Made by a program: the position numbers and the translations under genes
Shown here: positions 53,379 to 62,428 of the stretch, piece after piece
Layout: each line of letters opens with the position of its first letter
Numbering within the stretch: the stretch's first letter is position 1
Assembly (NCBI RefSeq): GCF_014648995.1
Contig: NZ_BMSE01000017.1
Location: forward strand, 1-64,000
Reading direction: 5' to 3'
From: Streptomyces massasporeus
Lineage (GTDB): Bacteria > Actinomycetota > Actinomycetes > Streptomycetales > Streptomycetaceae
DNA: 64,000 nucleotides
The notes under the pieces: model-generated
Database searches by the model: none
What the model saw: the letters and a program-made list of their open reading frames with translations, nothing else
Told to the model about the DNA's origin: nothing

Positions 53379-54587
53379 TCAGGCCTTGGGCACGCGCACG
53401 ATCAGCGCGTCACCCTGCCCACCACCACCGCACAGCGCGGCCGCACCCACGCCACCGCCACGCCGCCTCAGCTCCAGCGCGAGGTGCAGCACGAGACGCG
53501 CACCGGACATCCCGATCGGGTGACCCAGGGCAATCGCACCACCGTTGACATTCACCTTTTCGGTGGACACCCCGAGGTCCTTCATGGACTGCACGGCCAC
53601 AGCGGCGAACGCCTCGTTGATCTCGATGAGGTCGAGGTCCGAGACCTCCAGGCCCTCCTTCTTCAGCGCGTGCAGGATCGCGTTGGACGGCTGCGACTGC
53701 AGCGAGTTGTCCGGCCCGGCCACGTTCCCGTGCGAGCCGATCTCGGCGATCCACTCCAGGCCGAGCTCCTGCGCCTTGGCCTTGCTCATCACGACGACGG
53801 CGGCGGCACCGTCGGAGATCTGCGAGGCGGAACCGGCCGTGATCGTGCCGTCCTTGGCGAACGCCGGACGCAGCTTCCCGAGCGACTCCGCGGTCGTGTC
53901 ACCGCGGATCCCCTCGTCCTTGCTGAACAGCACCGGGTCGCCCTTGCGCTGCGGGATCTCGACGGGCGTGATCTCGGCCTCGAACAGGCCGTTCTTCTGT
54001 GCCGCCGCGGCCCGCTGGTGCGACAGCGCGGCGATCTCGTCCTGCTCGGGCCGGGCGATGCCCAGGCGGGTGTTGTGCTTCTCCGTGGACTCGCCCATGG
54101 CGACGCCGTCGAAGGAGTCGGTCAGACCGTCGTACGCCATGGCGTCGATCATCTCGACGGCACCGTACTTGTAGCCCTCGCGGGACTTCGGCAGCAGGTG
54201 CGGCGCGTTGGTCATGGACTCCTGGCCACCGGCGACGACCACGTCGAACTCACCCGCACGGATGAGCTGGTCGGCGAGCGCGATGGCGTCGAGGCCCGAC
54301 AGACACACCTTGTTGATGGTCAGCGCCGGCACGTTCATCGGGATGCCGGCCTTGACCGCGGCCTGGCGGGCCGGGATCTGCCCCGCCCCGGCCTGGAGCA
54401 CCTGGCCCATGATCACGTACTGCACCTGGTCGCCGCCGATCCCCGCACGGTCGAGGGCGGCCTTGATCGCGAAGCCGCCGAGGTCGGCTCCGGAGAAGGA
54501 CTTGAGCGAACCGAGCAACCGGCCCATGGGCGTACGCGCGCCCGCGACGATCACCGAGCTGTTCGCTTCGGAAGTTCCAGAAGACAT
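53379..54587 (-). CDS. acetyl-CoA C-acetyltransferase (thiolase)
   Basis: The 402-residue biosynthetic-type thiolase condenses two acetyl-CoA to acetoacetyl-CoA or cleaves it. Active-site elements: Cys in NKVCLSGLDAIALADQ, INEAFAAVAVQS, NVNGGAIALGHPIGMSGARL and CGGGGQGDA. ATG 54587 follows AAGGGGA. It forms an operon with meaB. Together with mce (divergent) it links acetyl-CoA, C4 and propionyl-type units that also serve polyketide synthesis. Confidence 0.95.
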   Translation of the reverse strand: MSSGTSEANSSVIVAGARTPMGRLLGSLKSFSGADLGGFAIKAALDRAGIGGDQVQYVIMGQVLQAGAGQIPARQAAVKAGIPMNVPALTINKVCLSGLDAIALADQLIRAGEFDVVVAGGQESMTNAPHLLPKSREGYKYGAVEMIDAMAYDGLTDSFDGVAMGESTEKHNTRLGIARPEQDEIAALSHQRAAAAQKNGLFEAEITPVEIPQRKGDPVLFSKDEGIRGDTTAESLGKLRPAFAKDGTITAGSASQISDGAAAVVVMSKAKAQELGLEWIAEIGSHGNVAGPDNSLQSQPSNAILHALKKEGLEVSDLDLIEINEAFAAVAVQSMKDLGVSTEKVNVNGGAIALGHPIGMSGARLVLHLALELRRRGGGVGAAALCGGGGQGDALIVRVPKA

Positions 54588-54643
54588 GAGCTGCGATCCC
54601 CTTACCGGCTGCACAGCCGAGGAGTGAACGAGGGTTTACTTCG

Positions 54644-54672
54644 AATGTACTGAGTGGCACTCCGTGCCGTCA
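54644..54672 (-). promoter_or_regulatory. thiolase-meaB promoter
   Basis: On the minus strand TGACGG (complement of 54667-54672), 17 bp, TACATT (complement of 54644-54649). GGCAC-TCC-GTGCC (54656-54668) lies in the spacer and may be an operator. Confidence 0.55.
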
Positions 54673-54700
54673 TCGGGCCGTCGGTGTGATCGCGCGCACG

Positions 54701-54729
54701 TTGCGTAACCACCTCGGGGGCGCTGCACT
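54701..54729 (+). promoter_or_regulatory. mce promoter at leaderless distance
   Basis: TTGCGT (54701-54706), 17 bp, TGCACT (54724-54729), which ends 6 nt before the mce ATG. Confidence 0.5.
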
Positions 54730-54735
54730 GAATCC

Positions 54736-55176
54736 ATGCTGACGCGAATCGACCACATCGGAATCGCCTGTTTCGACCTCGACAAGACCGTCGAGTTCTA
54801 CCGTGCCACCTACGGCTTCGAGGTGTTCCACTCCGAGGTCAACGAGGAGCAGGGCGTGCGCGAGGCCATGCTCAAGATCAACGAAACGTCCGACGGCGGC
54901 GCCTCCTACCTGCAGCTCCTGGAGCCGACCCGGGAGGACTCCACCGTCGCGAAGTGGCTGGCGAAGAACGGCGAGGGCGTCCACCACATCGCTTTCGGTA
55001 CGGCAGATGTCGACGGTGACGCCGAGGAGATCAAGGGCAAGGGCGTACGCGTGCTGTACGAAGAGCCCCGAGTCGGTTCCATGGGGTCACGGATCACCTT
55101 CCTGCACCCCAAGGACTGTCATGGCGTACTGACAGAACTGGTCACTTCGGCGCCTGTTGAGTCACCTGAGCACTGA
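54736..55176 (+). CDS. mce: methylmalonyl-CoA epimerase
   Basis: The 146-residue glyoxalase-fold enzyme interconverts (R)- and (S)-methylmalonyl-CoA. Metal ligands and acid/base residues are where the family has them: His in IDHIGIAC, Gln in YLQLLEP, His in GVHHIAFGT and Glu in GVLTELV. ATG 54736 lacks a ribosome site and appears leaderless. It is divergent from thiolase-meaB. Confidence 0.95.
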   Translation: MLTRIDHIGIACFDLDKTVEFYRATYGFEVFHSEVNEEQGVREAMLKINETSDGGASYLQLLEPTREDSTVAKWLAKNGEGVHHIAFGTADVDGDAEEIKGKGVRVLYEEPRVGSMGSRITFLHPKDCHGVLTELVTSAPVESPEH

Positions 55177-55202
55177 CCCTCGTACATAGGGGCCGGTAGG
55201 GT
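55174..55202 (+). promoter_or_regulatory. scy promoter
   Basis: TGACCC (55174-55179, overlapping the mce stop), 17 bp, TAGGGT (55197-55202). The transcript would start near 55209, giving a ~200-nt leader for scy. The rest of the 55203-55409 leader shows no clear ORF or structure. Confidence 0.6.
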
Positions 55203-55409
55203 TGGGGGCGGTCGCCGCTCAGTCCAGGGTGACCGCGGTCCCGCCGTGCGACGGCAGGACCACCGGGGTCCGGGTTTCGGGGGACGAGCGTCGGGGCAGC
55301 AGCCTCTGCTCCGCCGATGATCTGACACCATTCCCCGGGGGCCCCGTTCGGCGTATGGACGGAGCTCGTTCGGTAAGAGTTGCGACCAGGGGACGGATGG
55401 GACCGCGCA

Positions 55410-58400
55410 GTGCGGGGCTACGAGAGCCAGGAGCGAGAGCCGGCGGCTGACGTCGACCACCTCTCTCGGTTCGAAGCCGAGATGAAGCGGCTGAAGACCG
55501 AGCGGGAAAAGGCGATCCAGCACGCCGAGGACCTCGGCTACCAGGTCGAGGTGCTGCGCGCCAAGCTGCACGAGGCGCGGCGCACCATCATGACCCGGCC
55601 CTCCTTCGACGGGGGCGACATCGGCTGGCAGGCCGAGCAGTTGCTCCGCAACGCGCAGGTGCAGGCCGACCAGATCCGCGCGGACGCCGACCGGGAGCTG
55701 AGCGAGGCCCGGGCCCAGACCCAGCGGATCCTCCAGGAGCACGCCGAGCAGGCGGCCCGGCTCCAGGCCGAGCTGCACCAGGAGGCCGTGACCCGCCGCC
55801 AGCAGCTGGACCAGGAGCTGTCCGAGCGCCGCCAGACGGTCGAGTCGCACGTCAACGAGAACGTGGCCTGGGCCGAGCAGCTGCGGGCGCGTACCGAGCA
55901 GCAGGCCCGCCGGCTGCTGGAGGAGTCCCGGGCCGAGGCCGAGCAGTCCCTGGCCACCGCCCGCGCGGAGGCCGAGCGGCTCGCCACGGAGGCCAGGCAG
56001 CGGCTGACGAGCGCGGCCGAGGAGGCCCGGGCGGAGGCCGAGCAGATCCTGCGCCGCGCCCGCACGGACGCCGAGCGCCTGCTCAACGCCGCCTCCACGC
56101 AGGCCCAGGAGGCCACCGACCACGCCGAGCAGCTGCGCACGTCCACGGTCACGGAGTCGGAGTCCGCCCGCCGTGAGGCCCAGGAGCTGAGCAAGGCCGC
56201 CGAGCAGCGGATGGCCGAGGCCGAGGAGGCGCTGCGCAAGGCGCAGACCGAGTCGGAGAAACTGGTCACGGAGGCCGAGGAGGCCGCCGCCAAGGCCCTG
56301 GCGAGCGCCGAGTCCGCGAACGAGACGCGGACGCGCACCGCCAAGGAGCAGGTCGCCCGGCTGGTCGAGGAGGCCACCAAGGAGGCCGAGAACACCAAGT
56401 CCGAGGCCGAGCAGATCGTCGCGGACGCCAAGGCCGAGGCGGAGAAGATCGTCGCGGAGGCCTCCGAGAAGGCTCGCACGCTCACCGCCGAGGAGACCGC
56501 GACCCAGCTGTCCAAGGCGGCCAGGACCGCCGAGGAGGTCCTCGACAAGGCGTCGGAGGACGCCAAGAAGACCACCAGGGCCGCGGCCGAGGAGGCCGAG
56601 CGGATCCGCTCGGAGGCCGAGGCCGAGGCGGACCGGCTGCGGGCCGAGGCGCACGACATCGCCGAGCAGCTCAAGGGCGCGGCGAAGGACGACACCAAGG
56701 AGTACCGCGCCAAGACGGTCGAGCTGCAGGAGGAGGCCCGCCGGCTGCGCGGCGAGGCCGAGCAGCTGCGGGCGGACGCGGTCGACGAGGGCGAGAAGAT
56801 CCGCGCCGAGGCCCGCAAGGAGGCCGTGGCGCAGATCGAGGAGGCGGCGAAGTCCGCCGAGGAGCTGCTCGCCAAGGCCAAGGCGGACGCCGACGAGCTG
56901 CGCACGACGGCCCAGGCGGACAGCGAGAAGGTCCGCACCGAGGCCATCGAGCGGGCGACGACTCTGCGCCGGCAGGCCGAGGAGACCCTTCAGCGCACCC
57001 GGCAGGAGGCCGAGCGGCACCGCGAGGAGGTCGTCGAGCAGGCCGAGGCGCTCAAGGAGGACGCCGAGCGCGCGGCGCGGGAACTGCACGAGGAGACCGA
57101 GCGGGCCATAGAGGCCCGTCGGGCGGAGGCCGCCGAGGAGCTGACACGGCTCCAGCGAGAGGCCGAGGAGCGGCTGACGGTCGCCGAGCAGGCGCTGTCG
57201 GACGCCCGTGAGGAGGCCGCGCGGCTCCGCCGGGAGGCCGCCGAGGAGAACGAACGGCTGCGCGCCGAGGCCGCGGAGCGGATCCGTACGCTCCAGCAGC
57301 AGGCCGAGGCGGAGGCCGAGCGGCTGCGCGACGAGGCCGCGTCGGACGCGTCCGCGTCGCGCGCCGAGGGCGAGGCCGTCGCCGTACGGCTGCGCTCGGA
57401 GGCGGCGAACGAGGCCGAGCGGCTGAAGTCGGAGGCGCAGGAGAGCGCCGACCGGATGCGCGCGGAGGCGCAGGCCGCTGCCGAGCGGCTCGGTACGGAG
57501 GCCTCGGAGACGCTGGCCGCCGCCCAGGAGGAGGCCAACCGGCGCCGCCGCGAGGCCGAGGAACTCCTCGGCAGCGCCCGGCAGGAGGCCGACCAGGAGC
57601 GCGAGCGGGCCCGCGAGCAGAGCGAGGAGCTGCTGGCCTCGGCGCGCAAGCGCGTGGAGGACGCGCAGACCGAGGCCGTACGGCTGGTCGAGGAGGCCGA
57701 CCGGCGCGCCACGGAGATGGTGTCGGCGGCCGAGCAGCACGCCCAGCAGGTCCGGGACTCCGTCGCGGGGCTGCACGAGCAGGCCCAGGAGGAGATCACC
57801 GGCCTGCGCAGCGCCGCCGAGCACGCGGCGGACCGTACGCGCCGGGAGGCCCAGGAGGAGGCGGACCGGGTCCGCTCCGACGCCTACGCCGAGCGGGAGC
57901 GGGCGAGCGAGGACGCGGGCCGGCTGCGGCGCGAGGCGCACGAGGAGACCGAGGCCGCCAAGGCGCTCGCCGAGCGGACGATGTCCGAGGCGATCTCGGA
58001 GGCGGAGCGGATCCGCACGGACGTCGCCGAGCACGCCCAGCGGGTGCGCACGGAGGCGTCGGACGCGATCGCCGAGGCCGAGCAGGCCGCCTCGCGCACC
58101 CGGGCGGACGCCCGGGAGGACGCCAACCGCATCCGGTCGGACGCGGCGACGCAGGCGGACACCCTCATCACCGAGGCGCGCAACGAGGCGGAGCGGCTCA
58201 CGACGGAGACGGTCCAGGAGACCGACCGGCTGCGCATGGACACGGTCGCCGAGGCCGAGCGGGTCCGTACGGAGGCGATCTCCGAGGCCGAGCGGGTCCG
58301 CTCCGAGGCGGCCACGGAGGCCGAGCGGGTGCGCGCGGAGTCGGTCGCCAAGGCCGAGCAGCTGGTCGGGGACGCCACCGGCGAGGCGGAGCGGCTGCGG

Positions 58401-59357
58401 GCCGAGGCCGCCGAGACGGTCGGTTCGGCACAGCAGCACGCGGAGCGGGTCCGCAACGAGGCCGCGCGCGTCAAGACCGACGCGGAGGCGGAGGCGGAGC
58501 GGCTCGTCACCGGCGCGCGCGAGGAGGCCGACCGCACGCTGGACGAGGCCCGCAAGGACGCCAACAAGCGGCGCTCCGAGGCGGCCGAGCAGGTCGACAA
58601 GCTCATCACGGAGACCACGGCCGAGGCGGACAAGCTGCTGACCGAGGCGCAGCAGCAGGCGCACAAGACCACCGCGGAGGCCGAGTCGCAGGCCGACACG
58701 ATGGTCGGCGCGGCCCGCACCGAGGCCGACCGGCTGGTGTCCGAGGCGACGGTCGAGGGCAACTCCCTGGTGGAGAAGGCCCGTACGGACGCGGACGAGC
58801 TGCTCGTCGGCGCGCGCCGGGACGCCACGCAGATAAGGGAGCGCGCCGAGGAGCTGCGCGACCGCATCACCTCCGAGATCGAGGAGCTGCACGAGCGGGC
58901 CCGCCGTGAGTCGGCCGAGACGATGAAGTCGGCGGGCGACCGCTGCGACGCGCTCGTCAAGGCGGCCGAGGAGCAGCTGGCGAAGGCGCAGGCGAAGGCC
59001 AAGGAGATCGTTTCGGAGGCCAACTCCGAGGCGGGCAAGGTCCGTATCGCCGCGGTGAAGAAGGCGGAGGGGCTGCTCAAGGAGGCCGAGCAGAAGAAGT
59101 CCACGCTGGTCCGGGAGGCCGAGGAGCTCAAGGCCGAGGCGATCCGCGAGGCCAAGCGCACGGTCGAGGAGGGCAAGCGCGAGCTGGAGGTCCTGGTCCG
59201 TCGCCGCGAGGACATCAACGCCGAGATCTCCCGTGTCCAGGACGTCCTGGAGGCGTTGGAGTCCTTCGAGGCCCCCTCCGCGGGCAAGGACAACGGAGTC
59301 AAGGCCGGCGCGACGGTCGGCGCACCCCGTTCGGGTGGCAAGTCCTCGGATAGCTAG
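55410..59357 (+). CDS. scy: Scy, giant coiled-coil polarity organiser
   Basis: The ~1315-residue protein is almost entirely coiled coil with Glu/Ala/Arg-rich hendecad/51-residue-type repeats (EAEQIRADAE-like units recurring from residue ~70 to ~1270). A short N-terminal segment (GYESQEREPAADVDHLSRFEAEMKRLKTEREKAI) resembles DivIVA-associated proteins; the C-terminus is a flexible tail. In Streptomyces Scy assembles tip-organising centres with DivIVA and FilP. Length and position next to filP match S. coelicolor. GTG 55410 (after GGATGGGA) was chosen; TTG 55380 would add ten residues. The strong codon periodicity creates an antisense frame of similar length that is not a gene. Confidence 0.93.
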   Translation: MRGYESQEREPAADVDHLSRFEAEMKRLKTEREKAIQHAEDLGYQVEVLRAKLHEARRTIMTRPSFDGGDIGWQAEQLLRNAQVQADQIRADADRELSEARAQTQRILQEHAEQAARLQAELHQEAVTRRQQLDQELSERRQTVESHVNENVAWAEQLRARTEQQARRLLEESRAEAEQSLATARAEAERLATEARQRLTSAAEEARAEAEQILRRARTDAERLLNAASTQAQEATDHAEQLRTSTVTESESARREAQELSKAAEQRMAEAEEALRKAQTESEKLVTEAEEAAAKALASAESANETRTRTAKEQVARLVEEATKEAENTKSEAEQIVADAKAEAEKIVAEASEKARTLTAEETATQLSKAARTAEEVLDKASEDAKKTTRAAAEEAERIRSEAEAEADRLRAEAHDIAEQLKGAAKDDTKEYRAKTVELQEEARRLRGEAEQLRADAVDEGEKIRAEARKEAVAQIEEAAKSAEELLAKAKADADELRTTAQADSEKVRTEAIERATTLRRQAEETLQRTRQEAERHREEVVEQAEALKEDAERAARELHEETERAIEARRAEAAEELTRLQREAEERLTVAEQALSDAREEAARLRREAAEENERLRAEAAERIRTLQQQAEAEAERLRDEAASDASASRAEGEAVAVRLRSEAANEAERLKSEAQESADRMRAEAQAAAERLGTEASETLAAAQEEANRRRREAEELLGSARQEADQERERAREQSEELLASARKRVEDAQTEAVRLVEEADRRATEMVSAAEQHAQQVRDSVAGLHEQAQEEITGLRSAAEHAADRTRREAQEEADRVRSDAYAERERASEDAGRLRREAHEETEAAKALAERTMSEAISEAERIRTDVAEHAQRVRTEASDAIAEAEQAASRTRADAREDANRIRSDAATQADTLITEARNEAERLTTETVQETDRLRMDTVAEAERVRTEAISEAERVRSEAATEAERVRAESVAKAEQLVGDATGEAERLRAEAAETVGSAQQHAERVRNEAARVKTDAEAEAERLVTGAREEADRTLDEARKDANKRRSEAAEQVDKLITETTAEADKLLTEAQQQAHKTTAEAESQADTMVGAARTEADRLVSEATVEGNSLVEKARTDADELLVGARRDATQIRERAEELRDRITSEIEELHERARRESAETMKSAGDRCDALVKAAEEQLAKAQAKAKEIVSEANSEAGKVRIAAVKKAEGLLKEAEQKKSTLVREAEELKAEAIREAKRTVEEGKRELEVLVRRREDINAEISRVQDVLEALESFEAPSAGKDNGVKAGATVGAPRSGGKSSDS

Positions 59358-59494
59358 CGAAACGGGGCGAATCCGGTGTGTGCTGGGGCCTTTGGCCAAG
59401 TCTTTGGCAAGCGGTCCCGGGGATAGCCACTCAAAAGGGGTGTCATTTTCCAGATCAAACGCGCATCCGCTCGATGACACACCGTTTCGGCCCC

Positions 59495-59500
59495 TAGGAT
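59495..59500 (+). promoter_or_regulatory. -10 candidate for filP
   Basis: TAGGAT at 59495-59500 in the 183-bp scy-filP gap, 40 nt before the ATG, which has AGGAA upstream. No good -35 at 17-18 bp. filP probably has its own promoter in addition to read-through from scy. Confidence 0.4.
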
Positions 59501-59540
59501 TCCACCTATCACCTCACCGGTCTCATTCGACAGGAACCCC

Positions 59541-60476
59541 ATGAGCGACACTTCCCCCTACGGCTTCGAGCTTGTGCGGCGTGGGTACGACCGCGCTCAG
59601 GTGGACGAACGTATCTCCAAGCTCGTCTCCGACCGTGACAGCGCTCTCGCCCGCATCACCGCTCTGGAAAAGCGCATCGAAGAGCTCCACCTCGAGACGC
59701 AGAACGCCCAGGCCCAGATCACCGACGCCGAGCCGTCGTACGCGGGTCTCGGTGCGCGCGTGGAGAAGATCCTCCGCCTCGCCGAGGAAGAGGCGAAGGA
59801 CCTGCGCGAGGAGGCCCGGCGCGCGGCCGAGCAGCACCGCGAGCTCGCCGAGTCGGCGGCCCAGCAGGTGCGCAACGACGCCGAGTCGTACTCGGCGGAG
59901 CGCAAGGCGAAGGCCGAGGACGAGGGCCTGCGGATCGTCGAGAAGGCCAAGAGTGACGCCTCCCAGCTGCGTGCCGAGGCGCAGAAGGACGCGCAGTCCA
60001 AGCGCGAGGAGGCGGACGCTCTCTTCGAGGAGACCCGTGCGAAGGCCGCGCAGGCCGCCGCCGACTTCGAGACGAACCTCGCCAAGCGCCGCGAGCAGTC
60101 CGAGCGCGACCTGGCCTCCCGTCAGGCCAAGGCCGAGAAGCGCCTGGCCGAGATCGAGCACCGCGCCGAGCAGCTGCGCCTGGAGGCCGAGAAGCTGCGC
60201 ACGGACGCCGAGCGCCGCGCCCGCCAGACGGTGGAGACGGCCCAGCGCCAGGCCGAGGACATCGTGGCCGACGCCAACGCCAAGGCCGACCGCATCCGTT
60301 CGGAATCCGAGCGGGAGCTCGCGGCCCTCACCAACCGCCGCGACAGCATCAACGCCCAGCTGACGAACGTCCGCGAGATGCTCGCGACGCTCACGGGCGC
60401 CGCGGTGGCCGCCGCCGGTACGCCGGCCGAGGACGAGCCGATCTCCCGTGGGGTCCCGGCGCAGCAGTCCCGGTAA
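59541..60476 (+). CDS. filP: FilP, filament-forming coiled-coil cytoskeletal protein
   Basis: The 311-residue protein begins with a DivIVA-like motif (YGFELVRRGYDRAQVDERISKLVSDRDSALARI) and continues as a long coiled coil (VEKILRLAEEEAKDLREEARRAAEQHRELAE ... RRARQTVETAQRQAEDIVADANAKADRIRSESERELAALTNRRDSINAQLTNVREML). FilP polymerises into filaments that give hyphae rigidity and interact with DivIVA and Scy at tips. Length is within one residue of S. coelicolor FilP. A strong terminator follows. Confidence 0.96.
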   Translation: MSDTSPYGFELVRRGYDRAQVDERISKLVSDRDSALARITALEKRIEELHLETQNAQAQITDAEPSYAGLGARVEKILRLAEEEAKDLREEARRAAEQHRELAESAAQQVRNDAESYSAERKAKAEDEGLRIVEKAKSDASQLRAEAQKDAQSKREEADALFEETRAKAAQAAADFETNLAKRREQSERDLASRQAKAEKRLAEIEHRAEQLRLEAEKLRTDAERRARQTVETAQRQAEDIVADANAKADRIRSESERELAALTNRRDSINAQLTNVREMLATLTGAAVAAAGTPAEDEPISRGVPAQQSR

Positions 60477-60506
60477 CAGCCCGGTGCACGGAGTCTGAAT
60501 CTCCGG

Positions 60507-60542
60507 CAAAGCCCTCTGCCGCTCGGGTGGCAGAGGGCTTTG
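60507..60542 (+). terminator. intrinsic terminator after filP
   Basis: CAAAGCCCTCTGCC (60507-60520) pairs exactly with GGCAGAGGGCTTTG (60529-60542) around an 8-nt loop, 31 nt after the stop. Confidence 0.88.
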
Positions 60543-60562
60543 TCACGTTCTAGCGTGGCGGC

Positions 60563-61531
60563 ATGATTGAGCTCGAGGGGCTGACCAAGCGGTACGGCGA
60601 GAAGGTGGCGGTCAACAACCTGTCCTTCACCGTCAGACCGGGCATCGTCACCGGCTTCCTCGGACCCAACGGCGCGGGCAAGTCCACGACCATGCGGATG
60701 ATTCTGGGGCTCGACCATCCGACCGCCGGCGACGTCCGTATCGACGGCAAGCACTACCAGCAGCTCAAGGACCCGCTGACGTACATCGGCGCCCTGCTGG
60801 AGGCCAAGGCCTGGCACGGTGGGCGCACCGCCTACAACCATCTGCTGTGCCTCGCGCAGAGCAACGGCATTCCGCGCAGCCGGGTGCGGGACGTGCTGGA
60901 GACGGTCGGGCTGACGGCGGTCGCGAAGAAGAAGACCAAGGGCTTCTCGATGGGCATGGGGCAGCGGCTCGGCATCGCGGCCGCGCTGCTCGGCGATCCG
61001 CGGATCCTGATGTTCGACGAGCCGGTCAACGGCCTCGACCCCGAGGGCATCCACTGGATCCGCACCCTGATGAAGTCGCTCGCCTCGCAGGGCCGGACCG
61101 TGTTCGTCTCCTCCCACCTGATGAGCGAGATGGCCCTGACGGCCGAACACCTCGTCGTCATCGGGCAGGGCCGGCTCCTCGCGGACACCTCCATGGCGGA
61201 CTTCATCGACCGCAACTCACGTTCGTACGTCCGGGTTCGCAGTCCGCAGCGGGAGCGGCTGCTCGATGTGCTGCACCAGGCCGGCATCGTGGCCGTGGAG
61301 AGCGGCGACGGGGTGCTGGAGGTGGACGGTGGCAAGGCCGAGCACATCGGTGAGCTGGCGGCCCAGCATCGCATCACGCTGCACGAGCTGAGTCCGCAAC
61401 AGGCCTCGCTGGAGGAGGCGTTCATGCAGCTGACGGCGGAGTCGGTGGAGTACCACGCACACAGCGGAACGAGTCCGGCGAGCCCCGAGCCGCCGCGGCA
61501 GCAGTGGGGCGACGGCTGGAAGAGGGGCTGA
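60563..61531 (+). CDS. ABC transporter ATP-binding protein (first of two)
   Basis: The 322-residue ATPase: Walker A GPNGAGKSTT, signature FSMGMGQRLGIA, Walker B ILMFDEPVNGLDPEG, H-loop VSSHLMSEM. The C-terminal ~90 residues follow the pattern of multidrug/bacitracin-type (CcmA) exporters. TAGCGT (60551-60556) ends 6 nt before ATG 60563, so it is probably leaderless. It pairs with the next permease. A close paralogue (62429-63790) is present in the same cluster. Substrate unknown. Confidence 0.93.
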   Translation: MIELEGLTKRYGEKVAVNNLSFTVRPGIVTGFLGPNGAGKSTTMRMILGLDHPTAGDVRIDGKHYQQLKDPLTYIGALLEAKAWHGGRTAYNHLLCLAQSNGIPRSRVRDVLETVGLTAVAKKKTKGFSMGMGQRLGIAAALLGDPRILMFDEPVNGLDPEGIHWIRTLMKSLASQGRTVFVSSHLMSEMALTAEHLVVIGQGRLLADTSMADFIDRNSRSYVRVRSPQRERLLDVLHQAGIVAVESGDGVLEVDGGKAEHIGELAAQHRITLHELSPQQASLEEAFMQLTAESVEYHAHSGTSPASPEPPRQQWGDGWKRG

Positions 61532-61533
61532 GC

Positions 61534-62304
61534 ATGGCGGTGACACAGGTCGTACGGTCGGAGTGGACCAAGATCCGGTCGGTGGCGTCCACGGTGTGGA
61601 CGCTCTCGCTGGTGGTGGTCGTGACGGTCGCTCTCGGCATGCTGATCTCGGCGCTGTCGAAGAGCGAGTTCGACTCGATGAACGCGCAGGACCGGGCGGA
61701 GTTCGACCCGACGTTCATCAGTTTCGCGGGGATGAGTCTCGGTCAGCTCGCGATGATCGTCTTCGGTGTGCTGGTCGTGTCGAACGAGTACAGCACCGGC
61801 ATGATCCGCACCTCGCTGGCCGCGGTGCCACAGCGCGGCTCCTTCCTGTTCAGCAAGATCGCGGTCGCCACTGGGCTGGCCCTGCTGGTCGGTCTCGTCA
61901 CCAGCTTCGCCGCCTTCTTCCTGGGGCAGGCGATGCTGGGCTCGCACCGGGCGGAGATCGGCGACCCCGGGGTGCTGCGGGCCGTGCTCGGCGGGGGCCT
62001 CTACATGGCGCTGATCGCGATGTTCTCCATGGGCGTCGCCGCGATGCTGCGCTCGCCGATGCTGTCGCTGGGCATCCTGATGCCGTTCTTCTTCCTGATC
62101 TCCAACATCCTGGGCAACGTCGACGCGACGAAGAAGGTCGGCCGGTTTCTTCCCGACCAGGCCGGCAGCAAGATCATGCAGGTGGTCACGCCGATCGACG
62201 ACGACACCCCGTACGGACCGTGGGGCGGCCTCGGGATCATGGGGCTGTGGGTGCTGGCGGCGCTGATCGGCGGCTATGTGCTGCTGAAGAAGCGCGACGC
62301 CTAG
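61534..62304 (+). CDS. ABC transporter permease (first of two)
   Basis: The 256-residue membrane protein has six hydrophobic segments and the typical ABC2-type start (VRSEWTKIRSVASTVWTLSLVVVVTVALGMLISAL). It begins 2 nt after the ATPase stop. Late segments GLYMALIAMFSMGVAAMLRSPMLSLGILMPFFFLISNIL and WGGLGIMGLWVLAALIGGYVLL. It forms an export complex with its ATPase. Confidence 0.92.
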   Translation: MAVTQVVRSEWTKIRSVASTVWTLSLVVVVTVALGMLISALSKSEFDSMNAQDRAEFDPTFISFAGMSLGQLAMIVFGVLVVSNEYSTGMIRTSLAAVPQRGSFLFSKIAVATGLALLVGLVTSFAAFFLGQAMLGSHRAEIGDPGVLRAVLGGGLYMALIAMFSMGVAAMLRSPMLSLGILMPFFFLISNILGNVDATKKVGRFLPDQAGSKIMQVVTPIDDDTPYGPWGGLGIMGLWVLAALIGGYVLLKKRDA

Positions 62305-62428
62305 GGGGACCACGGACGCGGCCGACCTTTTACCTCCTCTTGGAAGGAACCGTCAGCGCCTCGATATCCTCCTAACCCTTACGGGGGCGTGTGCCCCGCT
62401 GTCCTGAACCTTGCGATGGGTGCGGAGC

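Noticed and set aside
55119..59480. Antisense open frame of ~1450 codons opposite scy
   Set aside because: It is Leu/Gly/Arg-rich shadow of the coiled-coil repeat and codon bias of scy; no start signal, no domain.
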